36,225 bases of DNA from Marivirga sp. GTDB taxonomy: Bacteria > Bacteroidota > Bacteroidia > Cytophagales > Cyclobacteriaceae. The notes under the pieces were generated by a model, which saw only the letters and a list, made by a program, of their open reading frames with translations, was not told the DNA's origin and made no database searches. Shown one piece after another: positions 24,220 through 32,815 of the stretch. Positions within the stretch are counted from its first letter, which is position 1. Every line of letters starts with the position of its first letter. The translations under genes were made by a program, and so were the position numbers. Location of the stretch: the NCBI RefSeq assembly GCF_024636815.1, contig NZ_JAGXGF010000014.1:1-36225 (forward strand), written 5' to 3'.

Positions 24220-24570
24220 ATGAATAAAGTAGAAGAATTCAACGAATATCGCGCAAAAATGAACGATAAAATCGTGGGGAGCAATAATAAAATCCTTAAG
24301 CGAATATTCAATCTTGACACTAATGCTTTTGCTGAAGGCAGTGTAGACAAAAAGACCAAAGAAATGATTGGACTTTCATCTTCCATGGTTTTACGTTGCG
24401 ATGATTGTGTTCGCTATCATTTAGGAAAATGCTATGAAATGGGCGTTACGGAGGAACAAGTTTTTGAAGTATTTTCAATCGCTAATCTGATTGGCGGGAC
24501 TATTGTCATCCCACATTTGCGAAGAGCCGTGGAATACTGGGAATATTTGAAGGGAAATCAGAATGATTAA
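24220..24570 (+). CDS. carboxymuconolactone decarboxylase / AhpD-like protein
   Basis: A 116-residue helical protein of the CMD family. The AhpD-type redox pair C60-x-x-C63 with nearby H67 is clear in LRCDDCVRYH, and the rest follows the pattern EMIGLSSSMVL ... GKCYEMGVTEEQVFEVFSIANLIGGT. Proteins with this CxxC often reduce peroxiredoxins or peroxides, though some are decarboxylases; the CDDC core favours a redox role. Its 3' end overlaps the next gene by eight bases. Confidence 0.9.
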   Translation: MNKVEEFNEYRAKMNDKIVGSNNKILKRIFNLDTNAFAEGSVDKKTKEMIGLSSSMVLRCDDCVRYHLGKCYEMGVTEEQVFEVFSIANLIGGTIVIPHLRRAVEYWEYLKGNQND

Positions 24571-24922
24571 AAAAGACCTTGATCTTGAACGAAAATGGCA
24601 GGCTCTTAGATTAGCCTTAAAAGATTCGGTTGGCAGAAAGCCAAAAGACTTAAACGCCATCCTTTTTTTAATAGGAGTTCAAGAGTTAGGTAAAGGACCT
24701 CATAATTTCAGCAAAGAGGAAAAACAAGATTTAATGCATATTGCAATATGCAAAGTTTTAAGTCTTTCAGGTTTTTATGAATTGGAAGGAGTTGACGAAA
24801 GCGGATGGCCACATTGGAAGAGAATTAAAAAACTTCCTCATTTTGACTTATTAGAACAAGAAAAATTGCTTAAAATGCATGTAATTGAGTATTTTGAGCA
24901 AGAAATTGGGTTAGAATTTTAA
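24563..24922 (+). CDS. conserved protein of unknown function
   Basis: I do not recognise a functional family. The protein has 119 residues: a helical start (DLDLERKWQALRLALKD), LNAILFLIGVQELGKGPHNFSKEEKQDLMHIAICKVLS in the middle, and an aromatic segment ESGWPHWKRIKKLPHFDLLEQE. It has no signal peptide, Cys pair or membrane helix. It overlaps the AhpD-like gene by eight bases and is followed after 15 bases by exonuclease III, so the three genes form an operon. The regular codon use and overlap support a real gene. Confidence 0.75.
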   Translation: MIKKDLDLERKWQALRLALKDSVGRKPKDLNAILFLIGVQELGKGPHNFSKEEKQDLMHIAICKVLSLSGFYELEGVDESGWPHWKRIKKLPHFDLLEQEKLLKMHVIEYFEQEIGLEF

Positions 24923-24937
24923 TTTGATGACTTATAC

Positions 24938-25705
24938 ATGAAAATTATTTCTTATAACGTAAATGGAATAAGGGCAGCAGAAAGAAAAGGTCTCAGCCAA
25001 TGGCTGAAAAACGAACAACCTGATATTTTTTGCCTTCAAGAACTAAAAGCCAATGAAGATCAAATTGATCTTTCGGTTTTCCAAGATTTAGGATACCATA
25101 TCTATTTACATTCAGCTGAAAAAAAGGGATATAGTGGAGTAGGTATATTTACTAAATTAAAACCAAATAATGTCGAAATTGGCTGTGGAATGGCACAATA
25201 TGATAGAGAAGGCCGTGTAATTAGAGCGGATTATAATGATTTTTCTGTAATAAGTACATATATGCCCAGCGGATCTAGCGGTGACCCTCGTCAGAATTTT
25301 AAAATGGAATGGCTGGAAGATTTTAGAAGCTATGTACAAGAATTAAAGAAGGATTTTCCCAATTTGTTAATTTGTGGTGATTATAATATTTGCCATCAGC
25401 CAATCGATATTCACGATCCCGTTCGTAATAAAAATAGTTCTGGGTTTCTACCTGAAGAACGCGAATGGATGACTAATTTCTTAAATGATGGCTTTATTGA
25501 TACTTTCAGGCATTTGAATAAAGAACCCGACCAATATAGTTGGTGGAGTTATCGTTCTGCAGCAAGAGAAAGGAATAAGGGTTGGAGAATTGATTATCAT
25601 ATGGTAACTGAAAACCTAATTGATAAACTTCAATCAGCTGATATTTTACAGGATGTAAAACATTCTGACCATTGTCCGGTAAAAATAGAATTGGATGTTA
25701 CATAA
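24938..25705 (+). CDS. xth: exodeoxyribonuclease III (AP endonuclease)
   Basis: This Mg-dependent class II AP endonuclease and 3'-5' exonuclease acts in base excision repair. The EEP fold residues are visible: N7 in ISYNVNGIRAA, E35 in FCLQELKA, the YSGVGIFTK strand, the GDYNICH loop (Asp/Asn), and the C-terminal SDHCPV with the catalytic His. At 255 residues it is typical of the single-domain enzyme. It is the last gene of the AhpD-like operon, and the DUF4175 gene starts 51 bases later without a clear promoter. Confidence 0.95.
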   Translation: MKIISYNVNGIRAAERKGLSQWLKNEQPDIFCLQELKANEDQIDLSVFQDLGYHIYLHSAEKKGYSGVGIFTKLKPNNVEIGCGMAQYDREGRVIRADYNDFSVISTYMPSGSSGDPRQNFKMEWLEDFRSYVQELKKDFPNLLICGDYNICHQPIDIHDPVRNKNSSGFLPEEREWMTNFLNDGFIDTFRHLNKEPDQYSWWSYRSAARERNKGWRIDYHMVTENLIDKLQSADILQDVKHSDHCPVKIELDVT

Positions 25706-25756
25706 GACTGATAAAATATTGGAAATCATTGTTTTAAAATTCCCGTTACTACTCAG

Positions 25757-28700
25757 GTGAAGCAAAACAGCAACATAGCGGAAATTCTAAATAAGTTAAA
25801 AGCTTATAAACGCAAATACTATTTAAATAAAATAGTAAAAGGCTTTATATTCAATTTAGCTTTTTTCCTTTTTATTCTATTAATCACTAGCTGGTTGGAG
25901 TATAAATTTCAAATGGGAAGTTCTGCGAGAACTATAGTTTTTTCTATTTCCGCTATAAGTATTATCTATTTCTTGATCCGCTATATATTTATTCCTAGCT
26001 ATCACTTATTAAGAAATGGAGAACATTTAAGTGATACTGAAGCTGCAAAACAGATAGGAAAATATTTTCCTGAAATTAGCGATAAATTACTGAATATCAT
26101 TCAGTTAAATAATATAACTACACGTGAAAATAGTCTGATTACCGCTAGTATTAATCAGAAGTATGAAAAAATATCATTATTAAATTTTAAAGAAAGTATA
26201 AGTATTAAAAATTCAAATGCTGGCTATCTTCCTTATGTAGTCATTCCCTCTATAATTATCGGATTAATTTTAATGTTTTCCCCCAATATGATCACAGAAG
26301 GGAGCTATCGAATCATTAAATTTAATGAAGAGTTTATTCCCAAAGCGCCTTTTACTTTTTTTATTGAGAATGATGAATTAAAAGGGTTTAAAGGAGAGAA
26401 TTTTAGTCTAAAAGTAAAACTAGAAGGTAATGAATTACCAAACGAGCTATTTATCAACAAAGATGGTATAAAGCAGAAGTTTGAAACCATTTCAAATAAT
26501 GAATATCAGTTTGAAATAAAAAATATTCAAAAGAACTTGAATTTTAAACTTGAGGCTGCTGGTTTTAATTCTGGTACTTATCAGCTGAAAGTGTTCGAAA
26601 AACCGAGAGTTCAGGATATGAATATTTCGCTTGATTATCCTAACTACATAGGAACAAAAACAGAGAGAGTAAGTAATTCCGGTAATCTGATTGTTCCGGA
26701 AGGGACCCAGGCTAAATGGTTAATCAAAAGTAAATCAAGTGACCGTATTTCAATTGAAATGAATAAGGACACAAGTGAGTTTATAAAAATTACCGATAAT
26801 ACATTTAATCTATCCAAAACTCTGACCGAAAGTTCAACCTATAAATTGAACTTATTTAATGTTAAAGCAGATTATATTCAATATATAGACTATTCAATTG
26901 AAGTAATCAAAGATAAATTTCCTGATATAAATCTTAATCCCATTAATGATAGCACCTATTTTAGACAAGTGGCACTTGCCGGGGAAATAAGTGACGATTA
27001 TGGATTCTCACACTTAAGAATTGTTTACAGAAAAATTCAAAATGGAGAAACAATAGAAAATGGATCAATACCTCTTTCTTTCGATAAAAAGATATTAAAC
27101 CAAAAATATTTTAAGGTATGGGAAGTGGATTCTTTACTTAAAGACAGTCAAGCAAAAATAGAATACTTTGTAGAGGTTGCAGATAATGACGGAATCAATG
27201 GTGCTAAATACTCTAAAAGCTCAACCTATATTTTCCAATTACCCAATGAACGAACTATAGAAAAAGAAATTAAAAAAACTAGTCAAAACACTGAATACCA
27301 GATAGATGAGAGCATTAAATCAACTTTAGAAGCCAATAAAAAGTTGGAAGAATTAGAAGAAATTCTTAAAACCAAAAGAAATTTAGATTGGGAAGATAAG
27401 AAGTTAATTGAAGAGATATTTCAGAAACGCGAAAATAGGAGAAAGGAATTAGAAAGAATTAAAAGCGAATTAGAGAAAAACCGAGCAAAAAGAGATCGTT
27501 TTAATAAACAAGATTCCAAATTAGAAGAAAAGTCTAAGCAACTTGAAAGTTTAATGGAAGAAATGCTTCAAGATGAAAATGAAGAGTTAATGGAAAAAAT
27601 TAAATCTCTTCTAGAAGAACAAAAGCAATCCGATGAATTTCGAGAGTCTATTGAGCATCTTAAAAAGCAAGAAAAAAATAAGCTAAAAGAGATGGAAAGA
27701 CTTATGGAGCTTTTTAAAAGAATGGAGATTCAATATGATATGAAGCAAGTAGGGGAGAAATTTCAAGAACTTGAAAAAGAGCAGAAAGCTTTAGCAGAAG
27801 AAAACATAACAAATAAAGAGGACGCTTCCAAAATTGAAGAAGATAAATCTCAAAAGAATACAGAACAAAACGGTTTTGAATCCAAAGAAGAACAAGAAAA
27901 AGCTTTAGATGAACAAAAAAAGGTAAAAGAGAAGTTTGAAGAGCTCCAAGAAGAATTAAGAAATATTGAAAAAAGAAATCAATCATTAAAACAACCTAAC
28001 CCTTTACAAGACACTAAAGAACAGGAAAGTGAGATAGATTTAAGTCAGCAAAATACTCTTCAAGAAATACAACAAAATGATAAGAGTGGGGCGAGTGAGC
28101 AACAGAAAAAATCGTCTCAAGAAATGAAAGAAATGTCGGAGATGCTATCCTCTATGCAAATAAGCATGGAAATGGAAATGTTGCAAGAAAACATCGATGA
28201 TTTAAGAAATATAGTAGATAACCTATTAAAACTATCATTCAGGCAGGAAAATCTAATGAAAAGTTTCAGAGAAGTTAATCCAAGCGATCCTCGCTTTATC
28301 ACATTATCTGAAAAACAACTGGCCATGCAAGACGATGCTAAAATAGTAGAAGATAGTCTTACTTCACTTTCCGAGCGTGTATTTCAATTGAAAAATTTCA
28401 TTAACAAGGAATTGGATCAGATGAATGAGTCTATGGAATCAAGTGTTAAGGCCTTAAGAGAAAGAGAAAATGGTAAAGCAATAGGCGAACAACAATTTGC
28501 CATGACCTCCATGAACAACCTAGCTCTCATGCTTGATGATGTTTTAGAGCAGATGCAGATGCAAATGCAATCTTCCATGGGAATGGGTGAACAGTCACAA
28601 GGAAACCAACAAACCCCAAGTCTATCCCAAATGCAAGAGTCTATCAATCAGAAGACACAAGAACTTAGTGAGAGTCAAAAACATGGGAGGCAATTTTCTG

Positions 28701-29152
28701 AAAAATTAGGAGAATTGGCAAGAGAACAAGCTAAGCTAAGAGAAATGGCAGAGGAAATGGAAAAACAAATGGGGAAAGAGGTAAAAGATGGAGGGAAAGA
28801 AGATGGGGGAAATGCTGGAACTATATCAGAAGAAATGGAGAAAATAGAAGACGATTTAGTGAATAAAAGACTAGATCGCCAGTTAATCGAAAGACAACAG
28901 AAAATAGTTACCCGTTTATTAGAATCTGAAAAAGCAAGAGAAGAGCAAGAAGAAAAGGATGAGCGAAAGGGTGAAACCGCAACAGAATACGATAGCAGAC
29001 ACATTCCTAACGCTTTTGAAGAATATATAAAGGAGAAACAAAAGGAAATTGAGCAACTAAGAAATGTTCCGCCCAATTTCACGCCTTATTATAAGAGCGA
29101 AATAAATAAGTATTATAACCGATTAAAATCTAAAGAAAACCTAATACGATGA
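25757..29152 (+). CDS. DUF4175-family giant membrane coiled-coil protein
   Basis: The 1131-residue protein has three N-terminal membrane segments (about residues 27-50, 57-78 and 155-175) and a beta-rich ectodomain of roughly 300 residues (about 190-500). A very long charged region (about 510-1090), dominated by Glu, Lys and Gln with heptad-like spacing, follows; it includes Met-rich stretches (MQMQMQSSMGMGEQ). The layout matches DUF4175 proteins of Bacteroidota; the function is unknown. The start is GTG at 25757. Its stop overlaps the next gene by four bases (29149-29152). The long reverse-strand open frames inside it are artefacts of the skewed codons. Confidence 0.85.
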   Translation: MKQNSNIAEILNKLKAYKRKYYLNKIVKGFIFNLAFFLFILLITSWLEYKFQMGSSARTIVFSISAISIIYFLIRYIFIPSYHLLRNGEHLSDTEAAKQIGKYFPEISDKLLNIIQLNNITTRENSLITASINQKYEKISLLNFKESISIKNSNAGYLPYVVIPSIIIGLILMFSPNMITEGSYRIIKFNEEFIPKAPFTFFIENDELKGFKGENFSLKVKLEGNELPNELFINKDGIKQKFETISNNEYQFEIKNIQKNLNFKLEAAGFNSGTYQLKVFEKPRVQDMNISLDYPNYIGTKTERVSNSGNLIVPEGTQAKWLIKSKSSDRISIEMNKDTSEFIKITDNTFNLSKTLTESSTYKLNLFNVKADYIQYIDYSIEVIKDKFPDINLNPINDSTYFRQVALAGEISDDYGFSHLRIVYRKIQNGETIENGSIPLSFDKKILNQKYFKVWEVDSLLKDSQAKIEYFVEVADNDGINGAKYSKSSTYIFQLPNERTIEKEIKKTSQNTEYQIDESIKSTLEANKKLEELEEILKTKRNLDWEDKKLIEEIFQKRENRRKELERIKSELEKNRAKRDRFNKQDSKLEEKSKQLESLMEEMLQDENEELMEKIKSLLEEQKQSDEFRESIEHLKKQEKNKLKEMERLMELFKRMEIQYDMKQVGEKFQELEKEQKALAEENITNKEDASKIEEDKSQKNTEQNGFESKEEQEKALDEQKKVKEKFEELQEELRNIEKRNQSLKQPNPLQDTKEQESEIDLSQQNTLQEIQQNDKSGASEQQKKSSQEMKEMSEMLSSMQISMEMEMLQENIDDLRNIVDNLLKLSFRQENLMKSFREVNPSDPRFITLSEKQLAMQDDAKIVEDSLTSLSERVFQLKNFINKELDQMNESMESSVKALRERENGKAIGEQQFAMTSMNNLALMLDDVLEQMQMQMQSSMGMGEQSQGNQQTPSLSQMQESINQKTQELSESQKHGRQFSEKLGELAREQAKLREMAEEMEKQMGKEVKDGGKEDGGNAGTISEEMEKIEDDLVNKRLDRQLIERQQKIVTRLLESEKAREEQEEKDERKGETATEYDSRHIPNAFEEYIKEKQKEIEQLRNVPPNFTPYYKSEINKYYNRLKSKENLIR

Positions 29153-29550
29153 GTGAAATCAGTATAAGTATTCCATCTCTTAATGAGAACATCAGAATAG
29201 TTGAGAGCTTTATAGACAATGCAAAAGAGAAGTTTGATTTAAATGATGACATTTACGGCAACATCATGATCGCTGTTACTGAGTCTGTCAACAATGCCAT
29301 TATTCATGGAAACGAAGGCAATAAGGACAAAAACGTTTATCTATCACTAAACATGGAAGATAACAGCATTGTTTTTAAAGTATCAGATGAAGGTAAGGGT
29401 TTTGATTATAATTCACTACCTGATCCAACTGCTCCTGAAAACATAGATAAACCTGGTGGAAGAGGGATATTCTTAATGAAAGCATTGAGTGATGAATTGA
29501 GTTTTGAAGATGATGGTAAAAAAGTCAAATTAAGTTTTTACATCAGTTAA
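29149..29550 (+). CDS. ATP-binding anti-sigma/histidine-kinase-like protein
   Basis: A single HATPase_c (GHKL) domain of 133 residues. The N-box is at AVTESVNNAIIHGN (E45, N49), the G1 box is DEGKGF (80-85) and the G2 box is GGRGIFLM (103-110). There is no phospho-acceptor domain, so it resembles RsbW/SpoIIAB-type anti-sigma regulators or serine kinases. The operon gives no sigma or anti-anti-sigma factor partner. It is translationally coupled to the DUF4175 gene upstream and to ybeY downstream (1-base overlap at 29550). Confidence 0.9.
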   Translation: MSEISISIPSLNENIRIVESFIDNAKEKFDLNDDIYGNIMIAVTESVNNAIIHGNEGNKDKNVYLSLNMEDNSIVFKVSDEGKGFDYNSLPDPTAPENIDKPGGRGIFLMKALSDELSFEDDGKKVKLSFYIS

Positions 29551-29972
29551 TGGAAGAAATTCATTTCTTTAAGGAAGATTGCAATTTTGATTTAAGAAAG
29601 CTTAAAAAACACAAGTCTTGGCTTAATCAATTAGCTATTGCTTATGATTATGAAATATTAGAGCTTAACTATATATTTTGCTCTGATGAATACTTGCATA
29701 AAATCAATTTAGAATATTTAAATCATGATACTTATACTGATATAATCACTTTTGATTTGCAAGAAGAGGTAGGGCAGAACATACAATCTGACATATTTAT
29801 AAGCATACATAGAATAACTGAAAACGCAAAAAAACTAAATATTGCTTTCACTAAAGAATTGACAAGGGTTATGGCACATGGATTGCTACATCTTATTGGA
29901 TTTAAAGACAAAACAGATTCAGAAAAGAAAGAGATGAGATTAGCAGAAGATAAGGCTTTAGAATTATTATAA
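29550..29972 (+). CDS. ybeY: rRNA maturation RNase YbeY
   Basis: YbeY is a zinc-dependent endoribonuclease for 16S rRNA 3' maturation and ribosome quality control. The family core HGLLHLIGFKDKTD gives H110, H114 and D120. The usual third ligand (His in HGxLHLxGYDH) is shifted to GFKD, as I recall from Bacteroidota YbeY proteins. The upstream LNHDTYTDIITF segment contains the conserved TDIITF strand. Length is 140 residues. The stop and start overlap in TAATG with the anti-sigma-like gene. Confidence 0.93.
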   Translation: MEEIHFFKEDCNFDLRKLKKHKSWLNQLAIAYDYEILELNYIFCSDEYLHKINLEYLNHDTYTDIITFDLQEEVGQNIQSDIFISIHRITENAKKLNIAFTKELTRVMAHGLLHLIGFKDKTDSEKKEMRLAEDKALELL

Positions 29973-29982
29973 TAAAATTAGA

Positions 29983-29998
29983 TGTTCCACGTGGAACA
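29983..29998. promoter_or_regulatory. parS-like centromere palindrome, copy 1
   Basis: TGTTCCACGTGGAACA is a perfect 16-bp palindrome. It closely matches the ParB-binding consensus (TGTTTCACGTGAAACA) with the two symmetrical T-to-C substitutions. It lies between ybeY and mnmG, a frequent position for parS near the chromosomal origin. Confidence 0.85.
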
Positions 29999-30028
29999 TT
30001 TATAAAAAAACTTAAAGTAGAAATCTAG

Positions 30029-30044
30029 TGTTCCACGTGGAACA
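30029..30044. promoter_or_regulatory. parS-like centromere palindrome, copy 2
   Basis: An identical copy of the 16-bp palindrome, 46 bp centre to centre from the first and 19 bases before the mnmG start. Two exact copies in a 90-base gap are very unlikely by chance and strongly suggest a ParB-loading site. Confidence 0.85.
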
Positions 30045-30062
30045 CTGAACAATATAATTTAT

Positions 30063-31928
30063 ATGTTTCAAGATTACGATTTAATTGTAGTAGGAGGGGG
30101 TCATGCAGGATGCGAAGCAGCCGCGGCGGCAGCTAATATGGGTTCCAAGGTTTTGTTAGCTACAATGAATATGAACACCATCGCACAAATGTCATGTAAC
30201 CCTGCCGTTGGCGGAGTAGCAAAAGGGCAAATTGTAAGAGAAATAGATGCCTTAGGCGGTTATTCTGGAATAATAGCAGATAAATCTATGATCCAATTCA
30301 GAATGTTGAATAAGTCTAAAGGGCCTGCAATGTGGAGTCCCCGATCACAAAATGATAGAATGCGCTTTGCGGAAGAATGGAGATTGCAATTAGAAAGAAT
30401 TCCGAATTTAGACTTTTGGCAAGAAATGGTCTCGGGAATCATAGTCAAAAACAATAAAATCACTGGTATAGAAACCAGTATGGGTTTAAAAATCAGAGCA
30501 AAAGCTGTGGTTTTAACAAATGGAACATTCTTAAATGGTTTAATCCATATAGGAGAAAAACAATTTGGAGGAGGTCGATCAGCAGAAAGAGCCTCAAAAG
30601 GTATAACAGAACAGCTAGAGGAATTAGGTTTTGAATCCGGTAGAATGAAAACCGGAACGCCCCCTAGAGTAGATGGAAGGACAATTGATTACAGCATTAT
30701 AGAAGAGCAAAAGGGAGATGTAAACCCAGAAAAGTTTTCGTTTTCTAATGAGACAAAAAGACTTAAAGAACAAAGAAGTTGCCATATAACCTATACAAAC
30801 CCTTTAGTTCATGAAATATTAGAAGAGGGCTTTGAAAGGTCTCCCATGTTTAATGGTAGAATACAAGGATTAGGTCCTCGATATTGTCCTTCAATAGAGG
30901 ATAAAATTAATAGATTCGCTGAGAGAAATAGACATCAAATTTTCGTAGTACCTGAAGGATGGGATACAGTAGAAGTATATGTAAATGGTTTTTCTACTTC
31001 ACTCCCAGAGGATATTCAATATAAAGCAATTAGAGAAATTGAAGGTTTTAAGAATGTAAAAATGTTCAGACCAGGATATGCTATAGAATATGACTTTTTT
31101 CCACCTACACAATTAAAAAATACTCTTGAAACTAAACTTATTGAAAACTTATATTTTGCAGGGCAAATAAACGGTACTACTGGTTACGAAGAAGCCGCTT
31201 GTCAAGGATTAATGGCTGGGATTAACGCCCATTTAAAAATAAATAGTAAAGAGCCTTTTATTCTAACCAGATCAGAAGCATATATTGGAGTTTTAATTGA
31301 TGACCTAATCAATAAAGGCACAGAAGAGCCATATAGGATGTTTACTTCAAGGGCTGAACATAGAATTCTACTCAGACAAGATAATGCAGATGTTAGACTG
31401 ACGCCACTTGGTCATCAAATAGGTTTAGCTTCAAATGAAAGAATGAAGCATGTTGAAGAAAAACAATCTCATATAGATACATTCATAGCAAACTTAAAGT
31501 CTCATAAAGTTAAACCTAACAATGTAAATGATAATTTATCTAAGGTTAATTCAACTCCAATAAAAGAGAAAACTAATGCATATAGTATTTTAAAAAGACC
31601 TGAAATTGGCTTTAAGGAATTACAACAAATAGAAACTGAATTAAATCAGATGATTAATGGATATAGTAAAGAAGTTATAGAAGCTTCAGAGATACATATA
31701 AAGTATGAAAGCTATATTGAAAAAGAAAACCAGCTGATTGAGAAAATGAAAAACCTAGAAGATCTCAAAATAAAAGACTCTTTAGATTTTAATCAAATTC
31801 CTGCATTATCAGCTGAAGCAAAAGAAAAATTTAGAAAAGTGAGGCCACAGACATTAGGTCAAGCATCAAGGATAAGCGGGGTAACTCCTGCGGATGTCTC
31901 AATATTAATGGTTTATTTAGGACGATAG
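30063..31928 (+). CDS. mnmG: tRNA uridine-5-carboxymethylaminomethyl modification enzyme MnmG
   Basis: With MnmE it installs the cmnm5 group on wobble U34 of several tRNAs, using FAD and folate. The FAD dinucleotide fold is at the N terminus (VVGGGHAGCEAA, 9-20), followed by the family motifs FLNGLIHIGEKQFGGGR, MKTGTPPRVDGRTID and GFSTSLPEDIQ. The C-terminal MnmE-interaction region ends with LGQASRISGVTPADVSILMVYL. The length (621) is normal. The start follows the two parS-like sites by 18 bases with no TAnnTTTG box, so transcription probably enters from further upstream or from an unrecognised promoter. Confidence 0.97.
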   Translation: MFQDYDLIVVGGGHAGCEAAAAAANMGSKVLLATMNMNTIAQMSCNPAVGGVAKGQIVREIDALGGYSGIIADKSMIQFRMLNKSKGPAMWSPRSQNDRMRFAEEWRLQLERIPNLDFWQEMVSGIIVKNNKITGIETSMGLKIRAKAVVLTNGTFLNGLIHIGEKQFGGGRSAERASKGITEQLEELGFESGRMKTGTPPRVDGRTIDYSIIEEQKGDVNPEKFSFSNETKRLKEQRSCHITYTNPLVHEILEEGFERSPMFNGRIQGLGPRYCPSIEDKINRFAERNRHQIFVVPEGWDTVEVYVNGFSTSLPEDIQYKAIREIEGFKNVKMFRPGYAIEYDFFPPTQLKNTLETKLIENLYFAGQINGTTGYEEAACQGLMAGINAHLKINSKEPFILTRSEAYIGVLIDDLINKGTEEPYRMFTSRAEHRILLRQDNADVRLTPLGHQIGLASNERMKHVEEKQSHIDTFIANLKSHKVKPNNVNDNLSKVNSTPIKEKTNAYSILKRPEIGFKELQQIETELNQMINGYSKEVIEASEIHIKYESYIEKENQLIEKMKNLEDLKIKDSLDFNQIPALSAEAKEKFRKVRPQTLGQASRISGVTPADVSILMVYLGR

Positions 31929-31930
31929 AT

Positions 31931-32815
31931 ATGTACGAAAAACTTAGCGAATGTCCCGTTTGTAGTGCCTCTAATTTAAGAAACCATATGGTTGTAAAAG
32001 ACCATTCGGTTAGTAAAGAAAGCTTTAATATTATGGTTTGCGATAATTGTAATTTTCACTTTACTAATCCACGACCGGACAAAGATGAAATAGGTAAATA
32101 TTATGAATCTGAAGAATATATATCGCATTCAGATAAAGCTAACTCGCCCATCAACCTTATATATAAAATTGCAAGAAAATATGCCTTAAGCACCAAAAAG
32201 AAATTGATTAATTCAGTTGCAAAGGACAAGAAGGGAAGAATATTGGATTATGGATGTGGAACGGGCTATCTACTTGAGACAATGAAATCGGATGGCTGGA
32301 AAACATTTGGAATAGAACCTAATGATAAGGCAAGAGAATTAGCTTCGCAAAAGGTAAAAGTAAAGGAAACCATTGAACAATTAGACTTAAAAAATAAGAA
32401 GTTTGATATTATAACTCTATGGCATGTTTTGGAACATATACATGATTTAAATTCTACGATAAAGACTTTAAAAACTATTCTAAAAGAAAAAGGGAAAATT
32501 ATAATTGCTGTTCCTAACATTGAAAGCTACGAAGAATCAATATTTGGGGAAGAATGGGCGGCTTATGATGTCCCGCGTCATCTATACCATTTTAGTCAGG
32601 ATACTATGAAAACTTTAATGCTTAAACATGGATTAAAAATCAAACAAATATATCCTATGAAATTAGATGCATATTATATCAGTTTACTGAGCAATAAATA
32701 TAAATTTAAGAAAAATAAATTCCTAAGTTCTTTCATAACTGGTTATAAATCAAATACTTACGCCAATAATAATAAAAATAATTATTCAAGTCTTATTTAC
32801 GTCATCAAAAAATGA
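31931..32815 (+). CDS. class I SAM methyltransferase with N-terminal zinc ribbon
   Basis: Two Cys pairs (C8, C11 in CPVC; C37, C40 in CDNC) form a zinc-ribbon-like N terminus. It is followed by the SAM-binding motif ILDYGCGTGYLLETM (about 104-118) and ITLWHVLEHIHD. This layout is known from the Methyltransf_13/23 families that modify sugars or quinones. The C terminus has DVPRHLYHFSQDTM, typical of the DUF-type sugar methyltransferases. The target is unknown. It starts two bases after mnmG and overlaps the lipoprotein gene by four bases, an operon arrangement repeatedly found with mnmG in this phylum as far as I recall. Confidence 0.88.
   Translation: MYEKLSECPVCSASNLRNHMVVKDHSVSKESFNIMVCDNCNFHFTNPRPDKDEIGKYYESEEYISHSDKANSPINLIYKIARKYALSTKKKLINSVAKDKKGRILDYGCGTGYLLETMKSDGWKTFGIEPNDKARELASQKVKVKETIEQLDLKNKKFDIITLWHVLEHIHDLNSTIKTLKTILKEKGKIIIAVPNIESYEESIFGEEWAAYDVPRHLYHFSQDTMKTLMLKHGLKIKQIYPMKLDAYYISLLSNKYKFKKNKFLSSFITGYKSNTYANNNKNNYSSLIYVIKK

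Noticed and set aside
28675-29082. 135-codon minus-strand open frame (and similar ones at 27714-27986, 28117-28326 and 28417-28647)
   Set aside because: All lie antisense to the charged coiled-coil part of the DUF4175 gene; Glu/Lys-rich codons give Ser/Phe/Leu-rich reverse frames with no stop codons by chance.
29983-30044. Twin palindromes as a terminator or repressor site for mnmG
   Set aside because: They lack a T run, and the sequence matches the ParB-site consensus; a centromere role fits better.
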